Shown here: piece by piece, positions 52,561-61,379 of the stretch | How the letters are laid out: each line of letters begins with the position of its first letter | Position numbering within the stretch: the first letter of the stretch is position 1 | NCBI RefSeq assembly: GCF_013407855.1 | Contig: NZ_JACBZH010000001.1 | Span: 6,572,001-6,636,000 of the forward strand | DNA from: Actinopolymorpha rutila | GTDB lineage: Bacteria > Actinomycetota > Actinomycetes > Propionibacteriales > Actinopolymorphaceae | DNA: 64,000 nucleotides | Reading direction: 5' to 3' | Position numbers and translations under genes: made by a program | Notes under the pieces: model-generated | The model's database searches: none | The model's input: only the letters and a program-made list of their open reading frames with translations | Told to the model about the DNA's origin: nothing

Positions 52561-53010
52561 ATGGACGACGACGAGTTCTACCGGTGGTACGGCCCGTGGG
52601 AGAGCCTGTCCCCGCCCGAGGTTGCCGCCGACGGGTGCGAGCAGTTGTGGGTACGCCGGGACGGCGCCGGCCCGTGGCTTGCCGACCTCGGGCTCACTCC
52701 GCACGACGGCACGACCTGGATCTCCAAACGGGACGAACGCATCCGGCTGCCGTTCGATCGGGCCACCTTCGTGGCGACGGACGGGATCCGCTATCTGCGG
52801 CCCGAGGTGTCTCTGCACATGAAGGCGAAACTCCTTCGCTCCAAGGACGATGTCGACCTGGACAGCACTCTGCCGCTCCTGCGTCCCGAAGACGTCGACT
52901 GGCTACGTGGGACGATCGCGCTCACCCAACCGGACCACCCCTGGCTGGCCGTCCTCGATCAGCGCCGTTCCACGATTCGGCGCGGTTCACCTCCGCACGT
53001 AGAGCGATGA
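52561..53010 (+). CDS. C-terminal domain of an AadB-like nucleotidyltransferase, lacking the catalytic N-terminus
   Basis: 149 residues from ATG 52561 (ATG 52558 is adjacent). The second half matches the C-terminal domain of actinobacterial nucleotidyltransferases: RYLRPEVSLHMKAKLLRSKD, then LPLLRPEDVDWLRGTI and DHPWLAVL. The first part, DGAGPWLADLGLTPHDGTTW, corresponds to the region after the active site. The N-terminal GG(W/A)-x-D-x-D catalytic motif is absent and the protein starts directly with DEFYRWYGPWESLSPPEVAA. It is either a stand-alone regulatory relic or a decayed gene; there is no stop or frameshift. Confidence 0.75.
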   Translation: MDDDEFYRWYGPWESLSPPEVAADGCEQLWVRRDGAGPWLADLGLTPHDGTTWISKRDERIRLPFDRATFVATDGIRYLRPEVSLHMKAKLLRSKDDVDLDSTLPLLRPEDVDWLRGTIALTQPDHPWLAVLDQRRSTIRRGSPPHVER

Positions 53011-53217
53011 GCCTGCGCGGGGACTGGTACCAGATCTCTGAGTTCTTCCGGCCGAGGATTCCAGTCCCGGTACGGAAGAAGGGCAATTCGCCAAGCGATA
53101 CGGAACGTCCAGAAGATGTTCCAGAGCGGGATGAGAAGGAACAAGCAGTCGCGTCCCATGTCGTGGCAGGGAGACCAGCGGGACACCGCAATTCGCGGGG
53201 AGTGGTTTCGTTCGTCC

Positions 53218-54180
53218 TCAGTCGGTGGCCAGGGAAAGAGGACCTCGTTCGAGAACCTCGGCGAGACGTCGACTAGTAGCGGCGAGAGCCTCCTGGTTCT
53301 TGGTCCACACGTTCCAGCCCAGGTGGGTGAAGCCGATGTGCAGCTCGTAGCAGTGGTGCCGGGTGGCGGCATCGACCAGGGCACCGGATTCGGCCCGCAC
53401 GCCGGGGTCCCGCAACAGCCCGGACAGCGGGTCGGCAGCGGCGATCCCCGGATGCCACGGCGCCCAGAAGCTGCACCAGGCGGCGTCGAAGAGGAAGTCG
53501 CCGCGCACCGAGCACTTCCAGGACAGCACGGCCTCGATCCGCTGCGCGTCCGGGCTCACCAGCACGTTGCCGTGCAGCAGGTCACTGTGTAGGAGGTCGC
53601 GACGCTCCGGGCAGGCGTCCACCAGATCCGTCACGCGCTTGGTCACCGCCGCGGACAGCGCGGCCAGCTCCCGGTCCTCGGCCAGGGCGGCACCCCATCC
53701 GTGCACCAGCTTGTCCGGGTCGTCAGCCAGGCCGGCAAGGAGGAACTCCCGCCAACTCTGGGTTGACGGGGGCTGGTGCCAGACCACCGGGGAGTCCGGG
53801 GCCGCCGGCGCTCGGTAGAGCGCGACGAGCAGACGGGTGAGGGTCGGGCTGATCGCGTCTGCCTGCTCGACCGGAGTGTCCTCCAGGAACCGCCCGTAGT
53901 GGCGTACCGAGATGGCGTACGCCCGTCCGGATGCGGTGGTGCCCACCTCCCTGACCTCCGGCACGGGCAGGTCCGGACCCGCGAACGCCATCGCCATCCG
54001 GTCGGCTTCGTACCAGCTCGCGTCCGGACCGAAGCGAACCACCAGCTCCTCGCCACCCGCGCGGTAAGCCCACGCCGAAGACCACGAGCCACCCGACAGC
54101 GGCTCCAAGTCCTCCGCGCCACCAGGCCGTCCCGCAAGGAATGCCTCTACCTCGTCCTGCTTCAGCTCGTCGACGCCCAT
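53218..54180 (-). CDS. aminoglycoside phosphotransferase-like protein with altered metal site
   Basis: ATG 54180 (MGVDELKQDEVEAFLAGRPG) gives 320 residues; the open frame further upstream is antisense to the ATPase. The APH fold is visible: SGGSWSSAWAYRAGGEELVV (nucleotide loop and Lys/Val strand), then HSDLLHGNVLVS with H198, D200 (catalytic) and N205. The next motif, IDW in the family, is VLSWKCSVRGD here, so the magnesium-binding Asp is Ser220. The enzyme would phosphorylate an aminoglycoside or hydroxylated metabolite, but with this substitution activity is doubtful. Confidence 0.88.
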   Translation of the reverse strand: MGVDELKQDEVEAFLAGRPGGAEDLEPLSGGSWSSAWAYRAGGEELVVRFGPDASWYEADRMAMAFAGPDLPVPEVREVGTTASGRAYAISVRHYGRFLEDTPVEQADAISPTLTRLLVALYRAPAAPDSPVVWHQPPSTQSWREFLLAGLADDPDKLVHGWGAALAEDRELAALSAAVTKRVTDLVDACPERRDLLHSDLLHGNVLVSPDAQRIEAVLSWKCSVRGDFLFDAAWCSFWAPWHPGIAAADPLSGLLRDPGVRAESGALVDAATRHHCYELHIGFTHLGWNVWTKNQEALAATSRRLAEVLERGPLSLATD

Positions 54181-54246
54181 CGCGCCAGTATCCGCCACGT
54201 TCTGGGTAGATAGGGAATCAGGCCGGGCCTGCGACGGAGGGTGAGA

Positions 54247-57003
54247 GTGTCCGAGCAGAGCGAGCGACCGCGCCTCGACCCGACCGAGCGGGTCGAGTTG
54301 CTGCTGCGGGACCTCCGCACCTCCCGGCAGGGACTGTCCTCGCGCGAGGCGGAGCGGCGGCTGGTCCACTACGGCCCGAACGAGATCACCCGCCGAGGTG
54401 GTCGTCGCTGGCCGAAGGAACTCGCCTTCCAGTTCACCCATCCGCTGGCGCTCCTGTTGTGGGTCGCCGCGGGCCTCGCCTGGCTGGCCGGGATCGGGGC
54501 GGTCGCGGTGGCGATCGTGATCGTCATCGTCGTGAACGCGCTCTTCGCCTTCGTCCAGGAAACCCAGGCCGAACGCGCGGTGGAGGCGCTGGCCGCGTAC
54601 CTGCCGGTGCGTGCGAAAGCGGTCCGGGACGGCCGCGTGCAGACTGTCGAGGCGACCACCCTCGTCCCCGGCGACCTGGTGGTGATCGGGGAGGGTGACC
54701 GGATCTCCGCCGACGCCCGGCTCGTCGAGGGTGGGCTCGAGGTCGACCTGTCCACGCTGACCGGTGAGTCGATGCCGGCGTACCGTTCGGCAGACCTGCT
54801 GGACACTCGGGTGAGCCTGCTGCAGGCCCGGGACCTCGTCTTCAGCGGCACGACCTGCACCGAGGGCGAGGCCAGGGCGGTGGTGTTCGCGACCGGCATG
54901 CACACCGAGATCGGCCGCATCGCCGCGCTGTCCGAACGAGTCGAGCGGGCGGAGAGCCCGTTGGAGGCGCAGGTACGCCGGGTGGCCTGGCTGATCGCCG
55001 TGATCGCCGTGGCGCTGGGCGTGGCGTTCATCCCGGTCGCGATGGTGGTCGCCGGGCTGTCCCTGGAGCACGCGGTGGTGTTCGCCGTCGGACTGCTCGT
55101 CGGCAATGTGCCGGAGGGTCTGCTGCCGGTGATCACCCTCGCGCTCGCGCTGGGAGTTCGTGGCCTGGTCCATGCCGGAGCGGTCGTCAAACGCCTGAGC
55201 GCGGTGGAGACGCTGGGCTCGACCAGCGTCATCTGCACCGACAAGACCGGGACGCTCACCGAGAACCACATGCGCGTCGCCACCGTGTGGTCAAGTGCCG
55301 GCACGGTACGGATGCAAGACGGCGTTGACAGACCGCCCGGGTCACCCGAGTTGGCCGGTTCGTCCCGGCAGGCTGCCGACCGGCTCGCCGCCGTGATCTC
55401 GGCCTGCAACAACGCCGAACTCCGCGACACCGGCGCTCCCATGGGCGACCCGACGGAGATCGCCCTGCTGGAGGCCGCGGCCGTGCTCGGCCGTCAGGTG
55501 GACGCCGACGAACGACGGCGTCGACGCGTACGGCAGTTCCACTTCGACCCGGTGCTCAAGCTGATGTCCACCGTCGACGAACGCGACAGCGGGGTCTGGG
55601 TCGACGTGAAGGGCGCCCCCGAAGCATTGCTGCCGCACTGCGCCAGGCTGGCCGAGGACAATGGAGAGAGCCGTCCGCTCTCGTCGGGACTGCGGCACGA
55701 GATCGGCGAACTCGTCGACTCCTACGCCCGAGCAGGTCTGCGCGTCCTCGCGGTTGCCGAACGCCGCCTTCGGCCCGACGAGCCGGTGCCCCTACGTCGT
55801 GAGGATGCCGAACGCGACCTGGACTTCCTCGGCCTGGTGGCCATGCAGGACCCACCGCGGCCCCAGGTGGCCGATGCGGTCGCGCAGTGCCACACCGCCG
55901 GCGTACGGATCATCGTGGTCACCGGTGACCACGGGCTCACCGCGACCGCCATCGCGTCCCAGGTCGGGATCACCGGCGAGCACCCGACCGTGGTGAGCGG
56001 CGACGAGCTCGCGCGGATGCCCGAACCCGACCTGGACGTCGTCCTGCGGAACGAACGAGAACTCGTGTTCGCCAGGAGTTCCCCCGAGGCGAAGCTGCGG
56101 ATCGCCGACGCGTTACGCGCCGAAGGTCACGTCGTCGCGATGACCGGCGACGGGGTGAACGACGCACCGGCGCTGCGCCGCGCCGACATCGGCGTCGCGA
56201 TGGGCCGCGCGGGCACCGACGTCGCGAAGGAAGCGGCGACGATGGTGCTGACCGACGACAACTTCGCCACCATCGTGACCGCGGTGCGGGCGGGTCGACA
56301 GGTGTACGACAACATCCGCAAGTTCATCGTCTACATCTTCGCCCACAGCACGCCGGAGATCACTCCGTTCCTCGTGTTCGCGTTGTCCGGCGGAGCTGTT
56401 CCGCTTCCCCTGACAGTGCTGCAGTTGCTGGCGTTCGACGTCGGCACCGAGACCCTGCCCGCGCTCGCACTCGGCCGCGAACCCGCAGAGCCCGGGCTGA
56501 TGAACCGGCCACCAAGGCGACGTTCGGAAGGCGTGATCAGGCCGGGCATGCTGGTCCGGGCCTGGCTGTTCCTCGGGGTGATCTGTTCGGCACTGTCAAT
56601 GGCGGGTTTCTTCTACGTACTCCTGGGCGCGGGATGGCACCCGGGTGATCCCACCGGGCCGGGTGCGCCGCTCCACCACGCCTACCAGCAGGCGACCACG
56701 ATGACGTTCCTCGGAATGGTCGCGGGGCAGATCGGCACCGCGTTCGCCGCCCGTACCGAGCATGCCTCGCTGCGTTCGGTCGGCGTGTTCTCCAACCGGT
56801 TGCTGTTGTGGGGCATCGGTTTCGAACTCGCGCTCACGGCCCTGCTCATCTACACCCCGCCGTTCCAGGACCTGCTCGGCACCGCCGCTCTCACCCCGGA
56901 CATGATCGTGTTCGTCGTTCCCTTCCCGTTCATCGTCTGGGGTGCCGACGAGATCAGACGTTGGCTCGTACGCCGCTCCCGTCAGCGGAGGTTCAGGGTG
57001 TGA
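54247..57003 (+). CDS. cation-transporting P-type ATPase (P2 type)
   Basis: I prefer GTG 54247, 6 nt after GGAGG, over GTG 54241. The 918-residue protein has the N-terminal cation ATPase region (LLRDLRTSRQGLSSREAERR), actuator motif LTGES (about 172), PEGLLPVITLALALG in helix M4, phosphorylation motif CTDKTGTLTEN with D332, and hinge GDGVNDAPAL (about 635). The PEGLLPVITL form of M4 is typical of calcium- or sodium-type ATPases rather than PMR1 alone; ion specificity is not secured. Its last 22 nt overlap the convergent GH15 gene. Confidence 0.93.
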   Translation: MSEQSERPRLDPTERVELLLRDLRTSRQGLSSREAERRLVHYGPNEITRRGGRRWPKELAFQFTHPLALLLWVAAGLAWLAGIGAVAVAIVIVIVVNALFAFVQETQAERAVEALAAYLPVRAKAVRDGRVQTVEATTLVPGDLVVIGEGDRISADARLVEGGLEVDLSTLTGESMPAYRSADLLDTRVSLLQARDLVFSGTTCTEGEARAVVFATGMHTEIGRIAALSERVERAESPLEAQVRRVAWLIAVIAVALGVAFIPVAMVVAGLSLEHAVVFAVGLLVGNVPEGLLPVITLALALGVRGLVHAGAVVKRLSAVETLGSTSVICTDKTGTLTENHMRVATVWSSAGTVRMQDGVDRPPGSPELAGSSRQAADRLAAVISACNNAELRDTGAPMGDPTEIALLEAAAVLGRQVDADERRRRRVRQFHFDPVLKLMSTVDERDSGVWVDVKGAPEALLPHCARLAEDNGESRPLSSGLRHEIGELVDSYARAGLRVLAVAERRLRPDEPVPLRREDAERDLDFLGLVAMQDPPRPQVADAVAQCHTAGVRIIVVTGDHGLTATAIASQVGITGEHPTVVSGDELARMPEPDLDVVLRNERELVFARSSPEAKLRIADALRAEGHVVAMTGDGVNDAPALRRADIGVAMGRAGTDVAKEAATMVLTDDNFATIVTAVRAGRQVYDNIRKFIVYIFAHSTPEITPFLVFALSGGAVPLPLTVLQLLAFDVGTETLPALALGREPAEPGLMNRPPRRRSEGVIRPGMLVRAWLFLGVICSALSMAGFFYVLLGAGWHPGDPTGPGAPLHHAYQQATTMTFLGMVAGQIGTAFAARTEHASLRSVGVFSNRLLLWGIGFELALTALLIYTPPFQDLLGTAALTPDMIVFVVPFPFIVWGADEIRRWLVRRSRQRRFRV

Positions 57004-58808
57004 TGCGGCTCGGAGGCCGTCGCGAGGGAGCCGGTCCGGTCGCCGAGGTGCCGGGCGCTGTTGACCAGGCCGACCATGCTGAACGCCTGAGGCGTGTTGC
57101 CCAACTGCCGGCCCGTGCGGGGGTCGTACTCCTCGCTGAGCAGCCCGACGTCGTTGCGCAGTGAAAGAAGGCGCTCGAACAGTTGCCGCGCCTGGTCCTG
57201 GCGCCCCAGTGCGTGCAGGGCGTCGACGAGCCAGAAGCTGCACGCCAGGAACACTCCCTCGCTGCCCGCCAGTCCGTCGACGTTCTCGTGGCCGGGGTCG
57301 TAGCGGAGTACGAAGCCGTCGACGCTGAGCTCACGCGCGATGGCGTCGACGGTGCCTACGACCCGCGCATCGGTCCAGGGCAGGAAGCCGGTGCGCGGAA
57401 CGAGGAGAAGGGCCGCGTCGAGCCCGTTGGAGCCGTAGTACTGCGTGAAGGTGTTGCGGTCGGCGTCGAAACCGTGCCGGCACACCTCGGCGTGCACCTC
57501 GTCCCGGAGCGAGCGCCACTTGTCGACCGGCCCGTCAAGGTGGTGGCGTTCGACCGCCTTGATCGCCCGGTCGAAGCCGGTCCACGCCATCACCTTGGAG
57601 TGGACGAAATGCTGGCGTGGCCCGCGTACCTCCCACAGGCTGTTGTCCGGCTCGCGCCAGTTGCCCTCGAGGAAGTCCAGCAGTGCGCGCTGGAGATCCC
57701 ACGCCTGGTCGGTGGCGCCGATGCGGGTCTCCCGGGTCAGGTGCAGGCCGTCGAGGACCTCTCCCCACACGTCCAGCTGGAACTGGTCGGCTGCGGCGTT
57801 TCCGACCCTGACCGGCGACGAGCCGTCGAACCCCTTCAGCCAGTCGAGTTCGTATTCGGGAAGGCGGCGGGTGCCGTCCAGCCCATACATGATTCGCAGG
57901 TCCGCCGGATCGCCGGCCGCCGCACGAAGCAGCCAGTCACGCCAGGCCCTGGCCTCGTTCACGAACCCGGCGCCGAGCAGGGCCTGCAGGGTGAAGGTGG
58001 CGTCGCGAAGCCAGCAGTACCTGTAGTCCCAGTTCCGCTCTCCGCCGAGTTGCTCCGGCAGTGACGTCGTGGCCGCGGCCAGGATGCCCCCGGTAGGCGC
58101 GTACGTCAGTGCCTTCAGGACGATCAGCGCCCGCCGGACTTCACTCGACCACGGCCCGTCGTAACGGCACTGCTCGATCCACCCGGTCCAGAACGCATCG
58201 GTCTCCGCCAGTGCCCGGTCGGGATCGATCGCAGGCGGGGGTGAATGGTGGGAGGGCGTGTACGTCAGGACGAACGGAACCCGCTGCCCGGCCTTGACGG
58301 TGAACTTGCTGTGGGTGGTCAGGTCCCGCCCGTGCAGCGGAGCATCCGTACGCAGCCAGAGCGCGTCCGGGCCGGCAACCGCGCACAGTCCGGTCGGTTC
58401 CCGCCGTACCCACGGGACGATGTGCCCGTAGTCGAAGCGGATCCGCAGCTGCATGGTCATCGGCACGGTCCCGGACACGCCCTCGACGATGCGGACGATG
58501 TCGGCGGCGTGGCCCCGGGGCGGCATGAAGTCGATGACGCGGACCGAGCCGGAGGGAGTGTCCCAGTGGGTTTCCAGGACCAGCGTGTCGCCGCGGTAGC
58601 GACGCGTGGTGGCTCGTCCAGAATCGTCACTGCTCCCGGCCGGCGCGATCCGCCAGTGACCCGCCTGCTCGTCGTGGAGGAGCGCCGCGAAGCACGCGGA
58701 GGAGTCGAACCTGGGCAGACATGCCCAGTCGATGGAGCCGTCAAGTCCGACCAGGGCGGCCGTCTGCAGGTCGCCGATCATGGCGTAGCTCTCGATCGAG
58801 GCGGGCAA
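56982..58808 (-). CDS. glycoside hydrolase family 15 protein, copy 2
   Basis: 608 residues from ATG 58808. N-terminus MIGDLQTAALVGLDGSIDWA then CLPRFDS, barrel motif GERNWDYRYCWLRDATF, and C-terminal GLLSEEYDPRTGRQLGNTPQ containing a catalytic Glu. It is homologous to the gene at 21452-23326 throughout. Here the last motif reads YDPRTGRQLGN instead of IAPTGEQIGN, which suggests a different subfamily. It would liberate glucose in the cytosol. It is upstream-adjacent, 51 nt, to a glucose-dehydrogenase-like gene on the same strand, and its 3' end overlaps the P-type ATPase gene by 22 nt. Confidence 0.95.
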   Translation of the reverse strand: MPASIESYAMIGDLQTAALVGLDGSIDWACLPRFDSSACFAALLHDEQAGHWRIAPAGSSDDSGRATTRRYRGDTLVLETHWDTPSGSVRVIDFMPPRGHAADIVRIVEGVSGTVPMTMQLRIRFDYGHIVPWVRREPTGLCAVAGPDALWLRTDAPLHGRDLTTHSKFTVKAGQRVPFVLTYTPSHHSPPPAIDPDRALAETDAFWTGWIEQCRYDGPWSSEVRRALIVLKALTYAPTGGILAAATTSLPEQLGGERNWDYRYCWLRDATFTLQALLGAGFVNEARAWRDWLLRAAAGDPADLRIMYGLDGTRRLPEYELDWLKGFDGSSPVRVGNAAADQFQLDVWGEVLDGLHLTRETRIGATDQAWDLQRALLDFLEGNWREPDNSLWEVRGPRQHFVHSKVMAWTGFDRAIKAVERHHLDGPVDKWRSLRDEVHAEVCRHGFDADRNTFTQYYGSNGLDAALLLVPRTGFLPWTDARVVGTVDAIARELSVDGFVLRYDPGHENVDGLAGSEGVFLACSFWLVDALHALGRQDQARQLFERLLSLRNDVGLLSEEYDPRTGRQLGNTPQAFSMVGLVNSARHLGDRTGSLATASEPHHTLNLR

Positions 58809-58860
58809 GAGCCGATCCTTTCGACGACGACGCGGTGGGGCTGAGCGGGAGTGTAGGCCG

Positions 58861-59922
58861 TCAGAGTGTGAGAACGACCTTGATGTCGTCGGGCTCGGCG
58901 GTGAGCGCCTCGCTGAAGCGCTCCAAGGGGACTCGGCGGCTGACCAGGCGGTTCAACCAGTCCAGGTCCGCGTCGGCCAGCGCTGTCGCGGCGGCGGCGT
59001 AGTGGCGTTGGTTCGCGTTCACCGAGCCGATCACCACGTCGTTCTCCAGCACAATGCTCCGGTTGGTAGCGCCGGCGTCGATGGTCAGCCGGTGCCCACC
59101 GGCCGACACACCCGTGAGGCAGACGATGCCGTACGGCGCGGTGGCGGCGATGGCGTCGAAGACCACCTCCCCCACCCCGGTCGCCTCGATCACCACGTCC
59201 GGCTCCAGCTTGGCCACCACGTCCGTGACCGGATCGGAATGGTATTCCGCACCGAGCGCCCTTACCGCGTTGGGTTTCTGGCCACTTGTCACCAGGTCGG
59301 TGACGTGGACGTCGAGTCCACGCTGTCGACCGATGAGGGCCGCGAGCAGCCCGATGGGGCCCGCCCCGGTGACCAGGACCCGCTGCGGCTCGAACCACGA
59401 CCGTGCGCCCACCCGGTCGATCTGGTCCCATGCCTTGGCCACCACGCTGGTCGGCTCCACCAGGTTTCCGACCGACTCCAGCCGCGGGTCCACCCGGATC
59501 GCGTAGTCCGTCTCCACCGTCCACAGCTCGCTGCCGTACCCGTCGAGTTCCTTGATCCCGCGCTCGGTGTAGTGGCCGTTGCGGCACATGTCGAACTCAC
59601 CCCTGGCGCACGCCCCGCACGGCACCGGATCCGGCCGACGGACCACCCCCACGACCAGGTCGCCGCCGGCGAACCCGCTGCCGTCCGGTGCGCTGACAAC
59701 CCGCCCGAACGACTCGTGCCCGAGCACCAGCCGGGACGACCCTGGAGGCGCCCAGCCGTAGTGGCCACCGACGATCTCCCGGTCCGTGCCGCAGATCCCT
59801 ATCGCGAGACCGCGTACGAGCAGCTCGCCGTCGCCCGGCGAAGGATCGGGCAGCTCCTCCACCGACACCGGGATCGAGTTGCCCTTGCCGGCGGTGCCCG
59901 GCTGGACGGTCAGTGCGCGCAT
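58861..59922 (-). CDS. MDR-family dehydrogenase, glucose-1-dehydrogenase-like
   Basis: I start at ATG 59922 (MRALTVQPGTAGKGNSIPVS); the longer frame to 60006 is not protein-like. The 353-residue zinc dehydrogenase shows ICGTDREIVGGHYGWAPPGS (catalytic Cys and the TDREI motif of archaeal glucose dehydrogenase), LVLGHESFG (His-Glu) and the structural-zinc region CGACARGEFDMC. The NAD(P) loop is VTGAGPIGLLAALI. Glucose 1-dehydrogenases oxidise glucose to gluconolactone. Placed 52 nt upstream of the GH15 gene, it could take the glucose the hydrolase releases; this pairing is inference. Confidence 0.93.
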   Translation of the reverse strand: MRALTVQPGTAGKGNSIPVSVEELPDPSPGDGELLVRGLAIGICGTDREIVGGHYGWAPPGSSRLVLGHESFGRVVSAPDGSGFAGGDLVVGVVRRPDPVPCGACARGEFDMCRNGHYTERGIKELDGYGSELWTVETDYAIRVDPRLESVGNLVEPTSVVAKAWDQIDRVGARSWFEPQRVLVTGAGPIGLLAALIGRQRGLDVHVTDLVTSGQKPNAVRALGAEYHSDPVTDVVAKLEPDVVIEATGVGEVVFDAIAATAPYGIVCLTGVSAGGHRLTIDAGATNRSIVLENDVVIGSVNANQRHYAAAATALADADLDWLNRLVSRRVPLERFSEALTAEPDDIKVVLTL

Positions 59923-60076
59923 CTGGCTGGCTCCAAGTCGGCTCGTGTTCGCTTGCGTGGAAGAGACAACGTACGCGTACTCCCCCAGAACCCGACCCTC
60001 GCCCACGTCTCGTTCACGACTACAGAGGCGGACAGCAAAGACTTGTTCAAGCGCCCAGGGGTCTGTCCCGCGGACA

Positions 60077-61096
60077 CTAGTTTTGCGAACGCTTGAAGCG
60101 GTTCCTTCTGTACGTCTCGACCGCTTTGCGGCTGGACCGCCACATGCCGTCCGAGGCGAGTTCGGCCTCGAGCCTGCCTCGTCGCGCCGCCTGCCGCAGC
60201 GCCTGGTAGGAAAGGGCCTTCGTGGCCAAAGAGCTGAGCGGCACCAACCGCTCCGGCCCGGCGACGCTCGGGACGACGAAGCGATGCAGGTTGTCGATGA
60301 CGGAGCGCGCGATCAGCTCCCCCAGCGCCCCTGGATCGCCGTCGTCGGCTCGGGCAAGCGCGTCAAGATACCGATCCCTGTCTCGCTTGAAGATGATCGC
60401 GGGCGGATAGCCGAGGCGAACAAGAATCAGGTTGAGCACCAGCCTGCCCACCCGGCCGTTGCCGTCGATGAAGGGATGGATCCGCTCGAATCCGCAGTGC
60501 AGTGCCGCCAGCCACACCGGCAACTCAGCAGGTGAGCATGCTCCGGTACGCACAGCTTCGCCGAAGTCGTTGGCCTCACGCACCCAGCCCGACAGCTGTG
60601 GCTCGACGTCGGTCCAGGACGGAGGCCGCATGCCCTTGCCGAACGGTCGAATGTCGTGGCGACGGAACTTGCCGGGCGACTCGTCAGCGGTGGCATCCGG
60701 GTGTGGCGCGACCTCCCACACCATTGCCATCGTCTCATGATGGATCTGACGAACCTCGGTGATGGTGATCAGTCCGTCCAATCGCCACTCCGCGGGTTCG
60801 AGAGCCTGGCCGTAGACCCAGCGTGCGGCCTCCCCGTAGCCGAGGACCTCCATGTAGTCCTTCAGGTCCTTGGCTCCGACCGCCCGGCGTTCGTCCAGGA
60901 GTGCTTCCACCTCCCGCAACACCAGCGTGTTGCCCTCGATGGCGGTCGAGTTGTGCGCCTCCAGGTGCCAGATCTCGTCCCAGATCTGCTCCGCCGCACC
61001 CGGCCGAGGGAGGCCGCCGAACCGCCGCAACTCGTCGGCGGCGGCTGCAAACCGCGCGTACACCGTTTCGCGCCTTTGCCTCCCTTTGGGAGCCAT
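60077..61096 (-). CDS. Fic/DOC family protein, class II autoinhibited, with C-terminal HTH
   Basis: 339 residues, ATG 61096 after GGAAGG. The Fic core is HPFIDGNGRVGR (H207 onward), a complete active-site loop that transfers AMP from ATP to a protein. The inhibitory motif STAIEGN (residues 50-56) before the core is that of class II Fic proteins, where the Glu blocks ATP. The C-terminal 60 residues, with LATKALSYQALRQAARRGRL and SDGMWRSSRKAVETYRRNR, look like an HTH DNA-binding domain. Two tandem 47-bp repeats lie directly upstream, consistent with autoregulation. Targets unknown. Confidence 0.93.
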   Translation of the reverse strand: MAPKGRQRRETVYARFAAAADELRRFGGLPRPGAAEQIWDEIWHLEAHNSTAIEGNTLVLREVEALLDERRAVGAKDLKDYMEVLGYGEAARWVYGQALEPAEWRLDGLITITEVRQIHHETMAMVWEVAPHPDATADESPGKFRRHDIRPFGKGMRPPSWTDVEPQLSGWVREANDFGEAVRTGACSPAELPVWLAALHCGFERIHPFIDGNGRVGRLVLNLILVRLGYPPAIIFKRDRDRYLDALARADDGDPGALGELIARSVIDNLHRFVVPSVAGPERLVPLSSLATKALSYQALRQAARRGRLEAELASDGMWRSSRKAVETYRRNRFKRSQN

Positions 61097-61107
61097 CCGA
61101 GCCTTCC

Positions 61108-61154
61108 CGAAGTTGATACACCTGGTCGGCAGCTAAATGTACAGGACAACTTCG
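61108..61154. promoter_or_regulatory. 47-bp element, copy 1, upstream of Fic gene
   Basis: The element starts CGAAGTTGATACACC and ends GTACAGGACAACTTCG, so it has 8-bp inverted ends (CGAAGTTG/CAACTTCG). It lies 12 nt upstream of the Fic start codon and is followed immediately by copy 2. A likely operator of the HTH domain of the Fic protein. Confidence 0.6.
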
Positions 61155-61201
61155 CGAAGTTGATACACCAGAAGAGCGGTTAAAGGTACAGGACAACTTC
61201 G
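61155..61201. promoter_or_regulatory. 47-bp element, copy 2
   Basis: Same ends and size as copy 1, abutting it; only the central part differs (mainly positions 16-33). Conservation of both ends with central drift is what is expected of paired operator half-sites. Confidence 0.6.
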
Positions 61202-61379
61202 TGTCGAGATGGTCTCCGGATCACTCGCCGTCGTGGTTCGGCACCCACCCGAACGGCGCGGTGGCGCGCGCGGACAGGCAGCAGGTCGCTCCGCTCCGGG
61301 GTTGGGGTGGGATAGTGCTCCGTGGCACCACAGTTACCGGTGCCGGACACTGGAAGGGCATCGGGAAACGCAGGACGCC

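Noticed and set aside
52959..53159. Minus-strand frame with hydrophobic stretch LFLLIPLWNIFWTFRIAWRI
   Set aside because: It looks like a membrane segment and could be a decayed gene, but it has no recognisable start or family and overlaps the nucleotidyltransferase-like gene.
54181..55269. Upstream extension of the phosphotransferase frame
   Set aside because: Antisense to the P-type ATPase, whose motifs are complete; ATG 54180 gives the conventional APH N-terminus.
61108..61201. The two 47-bp repeats as IS ends or an att site
   Set aside because: They are direct tandem copies with no gene between them, so they do not flank an element; an operator role fits better.
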